Assembly: GCA_016742095.1 (NCBI GenBank)
Contig: JACVCJ010000015.1
Coordinates: 33,066-97,065 of the forward strand
DNA: 64,000 nt
From: Bacteroidia bacterium
GTDB lineage: Bacteria > Bacteroidota > Bacteroidia > CAIKAF01
Direction: 5' to 3'
The notes below the pieces were generated by a model that was not told where the DNA came from, did no database searches, and saw only the letters and a program-made list of their open reading frames with translations. A program made the position numbers and the translations under genes. Below are positions 50,502 through 57,757 of the stretch, piece after piece. Each line of letters begins with the position of its first letter. Positions within the stretch are counted from its first letter, which is position 1.

Positions 50502-50506
50502 AAAAT

Positions 50507-52414
50507 TCAGGATAGAATTACATAGGCCAGGAACGCGCTTCCCCAGGCCAGCAGGGTCATGTAGGCAAACTGGGCCAGCGGTATCCACCAGCTCTGCGTT
50601 TCGCGTTTTACCACGGCAAAGGTGCTCATACACTGCATGGCAAAGGCATAGAACAGCATCAGGGCTACGGATACGCCCAGGGTAAATACCGGCGTGCCGT
50701 CTGCTCGTTTCTGTTCGCTGAGTTTTTTGGTCAGTTTGCTTTCCTCTTCCGAACCCACGCTGTACAGGGTACTCATGGTGCCTACAAACACTTCGCGGGC
50801 CGCAAAGGACGTGATAAGTGCTATTCCGATCTTCCAGTCGAAGCCCAGCGGACGGATCAGGGGTTCGGCCACCCTGCCCATGATGCCTGCGTAGGAATGT
50901 TCCAGTTTTTCGGATGCCTTTCGGTTTTCGGTCTCTTCGGTCTGCGGCAGCGATGCGTAACGTTCGTCCACGGCCTTCATACGGGCCGGCGGACCATAGC
51001 TGGCCAGTACCCACAGCACAATACTGATGGCCACGATGATCTTACCCGCATCGAACACAAAGGTGCTCACCTTACTTTTTACCGTATCGAAAATGCCTGT
51101 CCAGTGCGGACGTTTGTAAAACGGCAGTTCCATGATCAGGAAGCCCGTTTCCTTGCCCGGGAAGAACAGGTGCAGCAGCCAGGCCGTGCCCAGGGCGCCG
51201 ATAATGCCCACCAGGTACAGACCCATGAGTACCAGGCCCTGTACATTAAAAATAAAAATGCGCTCATCGGGCACCACCAGGGCAATCAAGACGGTGTACA
51301 CCGGCAGACGCGCACTGCAGCTCATGAGCGGTGTTACGAAAATGGTTATAAGACGTTCTTTACGGTTGGAGATGGTCCGGGCCGAAAGAATGGACGGCAC
51401 GGCACAGACCGCCCCCCCGATGAGGGCAATGGTAGAACGTCCGTTGAGGCCGAAACGGCGCATAAAGCGATCGAAAAGAAAACTTACGCGGGCCATGTAG
51501 CCGCTTTCTTCCATAATGGCAATGAACAGGAACAGAAAGGCGATCTGCGGTATGAACACCAGCACGCCCGTGATCCCGGCCAGTATGCCCTGTGTAAGCA
51601 GATCGGTAAAAACGCCCGCCGGCAATGCTCCGGCAATTTGCGTGGTAAGCCAGGCCATACCGCTTTCGATCCAGTCCATGGGATACGAGGCCCAGGCAAA
51701 AACCGACTGGAACACCAGCGTCATGATGCCCATAAAGATCAGTACGCCCCAGAAGGGATGCATCAGCCAGGCATCGGCTTTCTGCAGGAAGTGTGCCCAG
51801 TTTATACGCGGACTTTTCCAGATATCTTCCGTTTTACGGCGGATCTCTTCGGCACCCGGCGAAGGCAGGGCGATGTGCGGTATTGCTGCCGAATGCCGGA
51901 TGGCCTCTTTGATCTGGTTCACCGCTTTGTTCCCGCGGCTGTTTATGCTGAGCACGGGGCATTGCAGCCATTCCGAAAGGGCCGTGGTATCCGTTTGTAT
52001 CCCCGAACGTTCGGCAAGGTCGGCCATGTTCATTACAAAAACCATGCGGAAACCCAGGGCCCGCAGCTGGAAGAACAGATCGAGGCTGCGCGGCAGGTTG
52101 GTGCTGTCGGCCACATAAAGCAGCAGCGCTTCGGCAGCACCGGCCACACGCTCCCGGATGGCTTTTACAGCCGCTTCTTCATCGGCGCTGTCGGGGTTCA
52201 GGGAATACACGCCGGGCAGGTCCACACAGGGAATATGTTCAAACTGCCCGCTTTCTTCGTTCAGGATCTTCATACTGCCGCTGCGCGTTTCCACGGTAAC
52301 GCCGGGGTAATTGGCCGTTTTGTGCCTCAGCCCGGTAAGCAGGTTGAACAGTGTGGTCTTTCCGCTGTTCGGATTACCAGCCAGTAATATGGTATGTGGG
52401 AACGGGTTACTCAA
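50507..52414 (-). CDS. feoB: Ferrous iron transport protein B
   Basis: This 635-aa protein imports Fe2+ across the inner membrane. The N-terminal G domain shows G1 GNPNSGKTTLFN, the ANYPGVTVE switch, G3 DLPGVYSL and G4 NMAD. A helical GDI-like part follows (LSINSRGNKAVNQIKEAI). The membrane domain has two Gate motifs: VFIPQIAFLFLFIAIMEESG ... LSARTISNRKERL and later the second Gate region LITSFAAREVFVGTMSTLYS. At 635 aa it is somewhat shorter than E. coli FeoB (773). FeoA lies 7 nt upstream in the same operon. No Fur box was identified with confidence. Confidence 0.95.
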   Translation of the reverse strand: MSNPFPHTILLAGNPNSGKTTLFNLLTGLRHKTANYPGVTVETRSGSMKILNEESGQFEHIPCVDLPGVYSLNPDSADEEAAVKAIRERVAGAAEALLLYVADSTNLPRSLDLFFQLRALGFRMVFVMNMADLAERSGIQTDTTALSEWLQCPVLSINSRGNKAVNQIKEAIRHSAAIPHIALPSPGAEEIRRKTEDIWKSPRINWAHFLQKADAWLMHPFWGVLIFMGIMTLVFQSVFAWASYPMDWIESGMAWLTTQIAGALPAGVFTDLLTQGILAGITGVLVFIPQIAFLFLFIAIMEESGYMARVSFLFDRFMRRFGLNGRSTIALIGGAVCAVPSILSARTISNRKERLITIFVTPLMSCSARLPVYTVLIALVVPDERIFIFNVQGLVLMGLYLVGIIGALGTAWLLHLFFPGKETGFLIMELPFYKRPHWTGIFDTVKSKVSTFVFDAGKIIVAISIVLWVLASYGPPARMKAVDERYASLPQTEETENRKASEKLEHSYAGIMGRVAEPLIRPLGFDWKIGIALITSFAAREVFVGTMSTLYSVGSEEESKLTKKLSEQKRADGTPVFTLGVSVALMLFYAFAMQCMSTFAVVKRETQSWWIPLAQFAYMTLLAWGSAFLAYVILS

Positions 52415-52421
52415 CGTGCAT

Positions 52422-52646
52422 TTATCCGGCCGGGCTTACTTCCACCCAGGCGGCCTCTTCTTTTCTGAGCGCTAAAATACTGCTTCCGAGGTTTACGGCA
52501 AGCGGCCCTCCGAAAAAGGACGCCCGCACCACGGACAGCGTCACTCCCGGACGCAGGCCCATGTGGTACATGCGCGACTCCAGCGGATTGTTCCGCAGGG
52601 CCTCGATGCGCAGTTTTTTACCGATGGGTGCTTCGCTGAGTAACAT
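52422..52646 (-). CDS. feoA: Ferrous iron transport protein A
   Basis: This 74-aa SH3-like protein modulates FeoB. Visible features are MLLSEAPIGKKLRIEAL, ESRMYHMGLRPGVTLSV, FFGGPLAVNLGSSILALRK, matching FeoA length and pattern. I use the ATG at 52646. A longer alternative start runs through the promoter. The -7 box TACCTTTG ends 5 nt before the ATG, implying a leaderless transcript unless the second box, GAACTTTG 15 nt upstream, is used. It stands directly before feoB. Confidence 0.92.
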   Translation of the reverse strand: MLLSEAPIGKKLRIEALRNNPLESRMYHMGLRPGVTLSVVRASFFGGPLAVNLGSSILALRKEEAAWVEVSPAG

Positions 52647-52651
52647 GGGTA

Positions 52652-52669
52652 CAAAGGTATGCAAAGTTC
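52652..52669 (-). promoter_or_regulatory. Double -7 boxes of the feoAB operon
   Basis: On the minus strand GAACTTTG (52669-52662) and a perfect TACCTTTG (52659-52652) follow each other 10 bp apart, ending 15 and 5 nt before the feoA ATG. Either box gives a very short or absent 5' leader. They lie in the 53-bp gap downstream of the diheme cytochrome gene. Confidence 0.55.
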
Positions 52670-52699
52670 AGCGCAGCCCTGTCACCCATTCCGGGGAGT

Positions 52700-53755
52700 T
52701 TATTTCTTCATACCCGCGATCCATTCGCTGATCAGCTGCAGGGCCTCTTCGTCGTTGCGGCGGCGGCCCACTTCGGGCATCATAATGCCGGGGTCCAGCG
52801 AACGCATGCGGTAGATGAGTATACTTTTTTCGGGGTAACCGGGCTCTATGGAAAAACGGAAGCTTTCGGCCGCTCTTCCGGCGGCTACCGGCGGTTTGTT
52901 GATGCCCAGGCGGGTGCTGTCGCTCTCCTGCGCGTACAGGTACAGTCCGCTGGTAGAGGCCTGTCCGCCCGGACGGTGACAATGCCCGCAGTTTATGTCC
53001 AGGTAGGCCCTCGCGCGCTGTGCTACGGAACCGCTTGCCGCGTCGTTCCAGACGGCATTCTTCGGGATATCCGCTTCGGCAGGCATACCTTCCAGCCCAA
53101 AGCGGTTTTTCCACAGCTGCAGCTGTGATACGTCCACGCCCGCATGTTGCACCGTACGGTTCAGGTGCCGTGCAGCCGGCCCGATGGGTATACTTTTCCC
53201 GTTGAACTCATGGCAGCTTTTACACTGGTTCTTATTGGGCACCACATAGGTTTCCTGTCTTTTTTTACCGCTGAGGTCGGTATAACTCACCTGCTTTACG
53301 GTGCCGCTCACGTCGTAATAGGCTTCGGTCTGCTCCTCGTTCCAGAGGTAGGGATAAAAATTCCACACGCCGTTCTCCTTCTGCAAAACCCGTGTTTCGA
53401 TAATGCGGCGGCCTTTGGCGGGTTTACGGAAATCGGCCGGGTAGTAAAAGGTCTTTACCAGGATGCTGCCATCGGGAAAATCGAAGGCCTCACCGGCCGA
53501 ATACTGTATGCTTTTACCCGCGGGTACTACCACCAGGCGTTGTTTATAGGCATAATCGGAAAAAAGCGGGGTGTTGAGTTCATACAACAGGACATGATCG
53601 GCCGGTTCCAGGTCGGCCGGATCTCCTTTAAAAAAGCCCCATTCCGACAGTTTTTCCGGCGCCCGGGGTCCTTTGTCCTTACCGCGCACGTTCCGCAGAG
53701 AAACGGCGGCTATACTGAGCAGGAGAAGAAAAAAAAGCGCTCCTTTTTTCCGCAT
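52700..53755 (-). CDS. Diheme c-type cytochrome of the SO2930 family
   Basis: This 351-aa protein has an N-terminal export helix (MRKKGALFFLLLLSIAAVS) and an SO2930-like N-terminal beta domain (LSEWGFFKGDP, YELNTPLFSDYAYKQRLV, YPADFRKPAKG). Two heme c sites follow, CKSCH (in NKNQCKSCHEFNGK) and CGHCH (in INCGHCHRPGG), and Met-rich axial-ligand candidates lie near IMMPEVGRRR. It probably transfers electrons in the periplasm. This family often accompanies parallel beta-helix proteins, and none is adjacent here. It starts 6 nt after the TauE-like gene, so the two share a transcript. Confidence 0.88.
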   Translation of the reverse strand: MRKKGALFFLLLLSIAAVSLRNVRGKDKGPRAPEKLSEWGFFKGDPADLEPADHVLLYELNTPLFSDYAYKQRLVVVPAGKSIQYSAGEAFDFPDGSILVKTFYYPADFRKPAKGRRIIETRVLQKENGVWNFYPYLWNEEQTEAYYDVSGTVKQVSYTDLSGKKRQETYVVPNKNQCKSCHEFNGKSIPIGPAARHLNRTVQHAGVDVSQLQLWKNRFGLEGMPAEADIPKNAVWNDAASGSVAQRARAYLDINCGHCHRPGGQASTSGLYLYAQESDSTRLGINKPPVAAGRAAESFRFSIEPGYPEKSILIYRMRSLDPGIMMPEVGRRRNDEEALQLISEWIAGMKK

Positions 53756-53761
53756 GGTCCT

Positions 53762-54136
53762 TTATTTCTTTTCGAAAAGCATTTTAACGGCGATCCCGAT
53801 CATCAGAACGGCAAAGATCTTTTTGAGCAGACCGGCGTCGATCCCCTGTACCCACTTACTGCCGGCGTAACTGCCGACCAGGAAGAACAGGGCAATAATG
53901 CCCGAATATACAAAATTTACATTGCCCTCGCGGTAGTAGTTCAGTACCGATAAAATACCCACGGGCAGCAGCATAATGGCCGCAATGCTGGTACCCTGCG
54001 CCTGGTGCTGGGTAGAGCCCATGAAATAGACCAGGGCCGGAACAATGACAATGCCGCCGCCAACACCCATAAAACCGCTAAGGAGACCCGCTGCGATCCC
54101 GATCAGGGCAAGTATTACGAACTGCATGGCTTCCAT
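53762..54136 (-). CDS. Half-size TauE/SafE-family membrane protein
   Basis: This 124-aa protein has four membrane helices (VILALIGIAAGLLSGFMGVG, GTSIAAIMLLPVGILSVL, YSGIIALFFLVGSYAGSKW, IFAVLMIGIAVKML). The GGGGxxxxP-like motif GVGGGIVIVPALVYFMG and the HQAQGTSI segment are those of TauE/SafE anion (sulfite or sulfonate) exporters, which normally have two such halves. Half-size members probably dimerise. I use the ATG at 54136. A second ATG three codons later is also possible. It is divergent from the DUF5777 gene and co-transcribed with the diheme cytochrome. A link to sulfur-compound export or oxidation is only suggested. Confidence 0.82.
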   Translation of the reverse strand: MEAMQFVILALIGIAAGLLSGFMGVGGGIVIVPALVYFMGSTQHQAQGTSIAAIMLLPVGILSVLNYYREGNVNFVYSGIIALFFLVGSYAGSKWVQGIDAGLLKKIFAVLMIGIAVKMLFEKK

Positions 54137-54243
54137 GGACTTAGATTTTACGCCGAATTTAAAACATTTGTCCACGCAACTGCGCAGATTTTAAGGCAAT
54201 TTAGAAAAAAACATTACTACCTTTCGCATTATTTCCATGAAAT

Positions 54244-55176
54244 ATGAAAAAAACGCTACTTCTTTTATCTGCACTTTTCCTCCTGCAAAACACCTGGTCA
54301 CAGGGCCTCCTCGATGAATTGGAAAAAGCTGACAGCACAGCGCTTGAAAAGCCTAAAAGAGAAAAAGTATACGATACTTTTGCCGGTACCCGCCTCATCA
54401 ATATGCACACCACCGAAAGCTATCCGCGCAACAGTTTCGTGTTTATCATTCAGCACCGTTTTGGTAGAGTAAACGGCGGTTTTTTTGAGTTCTTCGGCCT
54501 CGATGCCGCCTCGATGCGTTTCGGCTTTGAATACGGCATTCTCGACGATCTTACCGTGGGTTTCGGCCGCAGTACCTACCTCAAGACCTGGGACGGTTTT
54601 GTAAAGTACAAGATCCTGAGCCAGACCAAAGGCAAACGCCAGATCCCCCTTTCGCTCTCCGTTATGGCCTCAGCCGCCATCGACGGGCGCAAATCGCTGT
54701 ATTCCGACGGAAGACCCACTACCTTTACACAGCGCATGAGCTATGCCTACCAGCTGCTTATTGCCCGCAAGTTCACCAACTGGCTTTCCATACAGCTCAC
54801 TCCTTCGCTGGTACACTACAATATGGTGGCCACCAAGGCCGATAAGAACCTGCTGTTCCTGATGGGCGGCGGAGCCCGTTTCCGCATTACACCGGCCTTC
54901 AGTATCACGGGCGAATACCACTTCCGCATCGGCGACAACCCCAACGGTATCAGCCGCAACAGCGCGGGTATCGGGTTCGAGATCAATACCGGCGGACACG
55001 TGTTCCAGATCACGGTCACCAACAGTCAGCCCATGTACGACAGCGGCTACCTGCGCCAGACCACCGGCGATATCATGAAGGGCGATATTCACCTGGGCTT
55101 TAACATTACCCGGGCCTGGGGTTTTGGCAAGAACAGGGCCAAAAAACGCGCCGAGCTCGAAAAACGCCTGCTCTGA
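54244..55176 (+). CDS. DUF5777-family beta-barrel protein
   Basis: This 310-aa protein has a signal peptide (MKKTLLLLSALFLLQNTWSQ). The DUF5777 hallmark region KVYDTFAGTRLINMHTTESY is followed by FIIQHRFGRVNGG and FGLDAASMRFGFEYGILDDL. Regular amphipathic strands continue to the end (HLGFNITRAWGFG). It is predicted to be an outer-membrane barrel. Such genes often sit near c-type cytochromes in Bacteroidota, as here (the cytochrome gene is two genes away in divergent orientation), suggesting a shared redox or envelope function, which is unproven. A near-consensus TACCTTTC box lies 18 nt upstream of the start. The LytTR gene follows closely. Confidence 0.88.
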   Translation: MKKTLLLLSALFLLQNTWSQGLLDELEKADSTALEKPKREKVYDTFAGTRLINMHTTESYPRNSFVFIIQHRFGRVNGGFFEFFGLDAASMRFGFEYGILDDLTVGFGRSTYLKTWDGFVKYKILSQTKGKRQIPLSLSVMASAAIDGRKSLYSDGRPTTFTQRMSYAYQLLIARKFTNWLSIQLTPSLVHYNMVATKADKNLLFLMGGGARFRITPAFSITGEYHFRIGDNPNGISRNSAGIGFEINTGGHVFQITVTNSQPMYDSGYLRQTTGDIMKGDIHLGFNITRAWGFGKNRAKKRAELEKRLL

Positions 55177-55177
55177 T

Positions 55178-55185
55178 TATCTTTG
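55178..55185 (+). promoter_or_regulatory. -7 promoter box of the LytTR regulator gene
   Basis: TATCTTTG is a perfect TAnnTTTG box that starts immediately after the DUF5777 stop codon and ends 10 nt before the ATG at 55196. The leader would be only a few nucleotides. Confidence 0.6.
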
Positions 55186-55195
55186 CAGGATAGGC

Positions 55196-55978
55196 ATGTA
55201 TCCCAAAGATAAATACCTGGTACCCCTGGCCGTACCGGCCATCGCCTGCACGGTGATCGCCCTTAACAACGATCCCCTGCCGCAGCTGCTGCGCACGGGC
55301 TGGTTCTGGCGCGACCTGGCCGCAGGCTCCGTCATCGGTTTCGGCGTATGGCTCTGTATCCGTTTCATCAGCATACGGCTCGATGCCCGCGTAGCCTGGA
55401 AAACCGCCTTTTACAAACGCCTGGCCCTGCAGACCGTTTTTGGCTGGGTGTTGCCCTCTGTATTGCTTTTCGCACTTTGCTGGCTGATGTTTGAACTGCT
55501 GGTCGGTCAGCCCTTCTTTGAATCGTATTTCCCCTACTACGAATATCCGTTCTCGGTATTACTGCTGGCCCTGATCAACGGATACTACCTGGTTTCGGCC
55601 CTGCTGCAGAAAGAAGAAATGCCCGGCCGGAAAGAAGTACTGCTGGCTGTAAAAGGGGCCGATGTGTATCCTTTACGTCCGGAAATGATACGCGTTATTG
55701 TGAAAAACGATACACATTTATCCGTTTACACATCCGACGGACAGAAATACAGCCTTTCCGGCACGCTGGACGCCCTGGAGCAAACCCTGCAGAAGCCTGA
55801 TTTTTATCGTATTAACCGACAGGTGATCATGCATGTTTCGGCCATACGTTCGTACCGGGCCATCGAGAACGGAAAAATTGAGATAAACTGTACCGAAGCC
55901 GTCCCGGAAAGCATCATCGTGAGCCAGAAAAAGGCGGCGGACTTCCGTAAGTGGATCAGCGCCACAACAGCTCCATAG
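55196..55978 (+). CDS. Membrane-anchored LytTR transcriptional regulator
   Basis: This 260-aa protein has four predicted membrane helices in the first ~150 residues (YLVPLAVPAIACTVIAL, FWRDLAAGSVIGFGVWLC, TVFGWVLPSVLLFALCWLMF, YPFSVLLLALINGYYLVSAL). A LytTR DNA-binding domain follows (MIRVIVKNDTHLSVYTSDGQ, TLDALEQTLQKPDFYRINRQ, VSAIRSYRAIENGKIEINC). It has no receiver domain, so it is a one-component membrane regulator, a type common in Bacteroidota. The gene downstream encodes a small outer-membrane protein and is the probable target. The ATG at 55196 is chosen, because longer in-frame starts lie inside the preceding gene. Confidence 0.9.
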   Translation: MYPKDKYLVPLAVPAIACTVIALNNDPLPQLLRTGWFWRDLAAGSVIGFGVWLCIRFISIRLDARVAWKTAFYKRLALQTVFGWVLPSVLLFALCWLMFELLVGQPFFESYFPYYEYPFSVLLLALINGYYLVSALLQKEEMPGRKEVLLAVKGADVYPLRPEMIRVIVKNDTHLSVYTSDGQKYSLSGTLDALEQTLQKPDFYRINRQVIMHVSAIRSYRAIENGKIEINCTEAVPESIIVSQKKAADFRKWISATTAP

Positions 55979-56071
55979 CCGGCTTATATACCCCGGCCTT
56001 TCCTGCATATACTTCGACCCCGTTTTTATCTACTTCGCAAAAAGCGTATTCATAATCAGGCATCTGCATTG

Positions 56072-56079
56072 GAACTTTG
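56072..56079 (+). promoter_or_regulatory. GAACTTTG-type promoter box
   Basis: GAACTTTG stands 23 nt before the ATG at 56103, in the 124-nt gap after the LytTR gene. It is the same variant box seen at several other gene starts here. Confidence 0.5.
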
Positions 56080-56102
56080 CCGCATTCAAAAATCCTTTTC
56101 CG

Positions 56103-56675
56103 ATGCATAAAAAAGTGCTTTTTACCTTCCTTTGTTCGCTGCTTTCCGCGGGAATTTCTGCCCAGAATGACATCCGTACCGGCCTGTCCTGGTTCGGCGA
56201 AAATGCCACCCATCCCGGTTTTACCCTCAACCTGGAATACGTACGCAACCATACCGCGGCCATTTCCACACCGATGCGGGCCGATGTCGGCGCCTACTTT
56301 CACCCGCGCAATCACAATGCCTTTCTGTTTGACCTGCATTGCGGTCTGCGCGAACGTTTCGGGCGGCGTTTTGCCCTGGAGCAATACCTGGGCCTGGGCT
56401 TCCTGCTGGCCTTTTATAACGGCGACGGACTTTTCCAGGTAGACGATAAGGGTGTGGTGCAACGGGTCTCACCCACGGGAAACCCGGCATTCATGCCTTC
56501 GGTGACCCTGGGTATCTGGATCGCGGCCGGCAAAAAGTCCGATCCGGACCGCTGGGCCGTACACCTGAGACCCAAAGCCTTCTGGCAGCTGCCCGTGAAC
56601 AACCTGGCCATGCCCCATTTTGCTTTGCAAGCGGGTGTAACGTACCGCATCAAAACCCTTCCCAAACGTAAATAA
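56103..56675 (+). CDS. Small exported beta-barrel-like protein of unknown function
   Basis: This 190-aa protein has a signal peptide (MHKKVLFTFLCSLLSAGISAQ). The mature part alternates hydrophobic and polar residues (GFTLNLEYVRNHTAAIS, HNAFLFDLHCGLRERFG, LEQYLGLGFLLAFYNGDG, FALQAGVTYRIKTL), consistent with an 8-strand outer-membrane barrel. No family is recognised. It lies between the LytTR regulator and the alpha/beta hydrolase lipoprotein gene, which starts 2 nt after its stop, so the last two form an operon that may be controlled by the LytTR protein. Confidence 0.7.
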   Translation: MHKKVLFTFLCSLLSAGISAQNDIRTGLSWFGENATHPGFTLNLEYVRNHTAAISTPMRADVGAYFHPRNHNAFLFDLHCGLRERFGRRFALEQYLGLGFLLAFYNGDGLFQVDDKGVVQRVSPTGNPAFMPSVTLGIWIAAGKKSDPDRWAVHLRPKAFWQLPVNNLAMPHFALQAGVTYRIKTLPKRK

Positions 56676-56677
56676 TT

Positions 56678-57706
56678 ATGTGTAAGCGATCTATTATCAT
56701 CAGTATATGTGTCCTGCTTCTCGCTGCCTGTAAAAAAGACGATGAATTTCTCCAAAAGGGCGATTATTACTTCCTGGAGAATGATGGGGCCGTGATGCCG
56801 GTTTGGGTGCGGGGTAATGTAGGTTCAGGGGTGTTCATACTTACCCTGCACGGCGGCCCCGGCGCTTCGGGACACGAATTTGTGCTGTCGAAAGCCTTTC
56901 GTGCACTGGAAGAAAAGTATGCCGTGGTGTACTGGGACCAGCGTTTTGCGGGCATTTCGCAGGGGGCTCCGTCTAAAAGCAGCCTGAACGTGGACCAGTT
57001 CGTGGAAGATACCGAAAAGTGCATTCAGCTGATCCGGCACCTGTACCAGCCCAAAAGCCTGTTCCTGCTGGGGCACAGCTGGGGCGGCGGACTGGGTACG
57101 GCCTACCTGGGCCGCGAAGATCACCAGTCGGGTATAAACGGCTGGATCGACGTAGATGGTTCGAAAAACGATACACTCGAAATGCAGTACGTAAAGCAAT
57201 GGGTACTGAACAAGGCCGCCGAAAAACTGCAGCAGGGCACGGAAGATCCCGAATTCTGGAACTATGCCCTCGAATGGTATGCCAAACACCCCAAACCGGT
57301 GTATTCAGACATAGAACCCTATATTTTTGTTTCTGCCGGGGGCGGCGATGTGTACGATTTTAAGAAGTTCAACGAGATCAATAAGATCCCCTATATCAGA
57401 CTGTTCTTTCAGTCGCCCTTTTCCATCGCTTTCCTGCTCGATAAAACAGATATTTCCTTTGCGGACGGCATTAATTTTACCCCGGAGCTGAACGCCATAC
57501 AAATACCTTCGCTGGTGCTCTGGGGACAGAACGACGGTATACTGCCCGTTCCGCTCTCCCAGTGGACCTGGGATCAGCTGGGTACCGACCCGGCGCATAA
57601 ACAACTGTTTAGCTTTCCGCAATGCGGCCACGGTCCTCATTTTGAACACCCGGAACTGTTCGCGGAAAAAGTTTCAGCTTTTGTGGAGGCCTATAAAACA
57701 CCATAG
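56678..57706 (+). CDS. Alpha/beta hydrolase lipoprotein (prolyl iminopeptidase-like)
   Basis: This 342-aa protein has a lipoprotein signal (MCKRSIIISICVLLLAAC, Cys18). The alpha/beta hydrolase fold shows the oxyanion motif LHGGPGASGHEF typical of the proline iminopeptidase/tripeptidyl branch, YWDQRFAGISQG, the nucleophile elbow LLGHSWGGGLG, a late Asp region LVLWGQNDGILP, and the catalytic His in QCGHGPHFEHP. It is membrane-anchored on the periplasmic side or surface. The substrate may be a peptide or ester. It starts 2 nt after the small barrel protein gene. The stop codon lies inside the hairpin at 57701-57736. Confidence 0.88.
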   Translation: MCKRSIIISICVLLLAACKKDDEFLQKGDYYFLENDGAVMPVWVRGNVGSGVFILTLHGGPGASGHEFVLSKAFRALEEKYAVVYWDQRFAGISQGAPSKSSLNVDQFVEDTEKCIQLIRHLYQPKSLFLLGHSWGGGLGTAYLGREDHQSGINGWIDVDGSKNDTLEMQYVKQWVLNKAAEKLQQGTEDPEFWNYALEWYAKHPKPVYSDIEPYIFVSAGGGDVYDFKKFNEINKIPYIRLFFQSPFSIAFLLDKTDISFADGINFTPELNAIQIPSLVLWGQNDGILPVPLSQWTWDQLGTDPAHKQLFSFPQCGHGPHFEHPELFAEKVSAFVEAYKTP

Positions 57707-57736
57707 GGACGAAGAAGCGAATCTCCGTCCCTATGG
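57701..57736. terminator. Hairpin between convergent genes
   Basis: CCATAGGGACG and CGTCCCTATGG form a perfect 11-bp stem around a 14-nt loop, overlapping the hydrolase stop codon. No long T tract follows on the plus strand. On the minus strand TGTTTTATAG follows. It probably limits read-through between the hydrolase gene and the convergent macroglobulin gene. Confidence 0.55.
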
Positions 57737-57757
57737 CAAACGTTATGGTGAGCGTTT

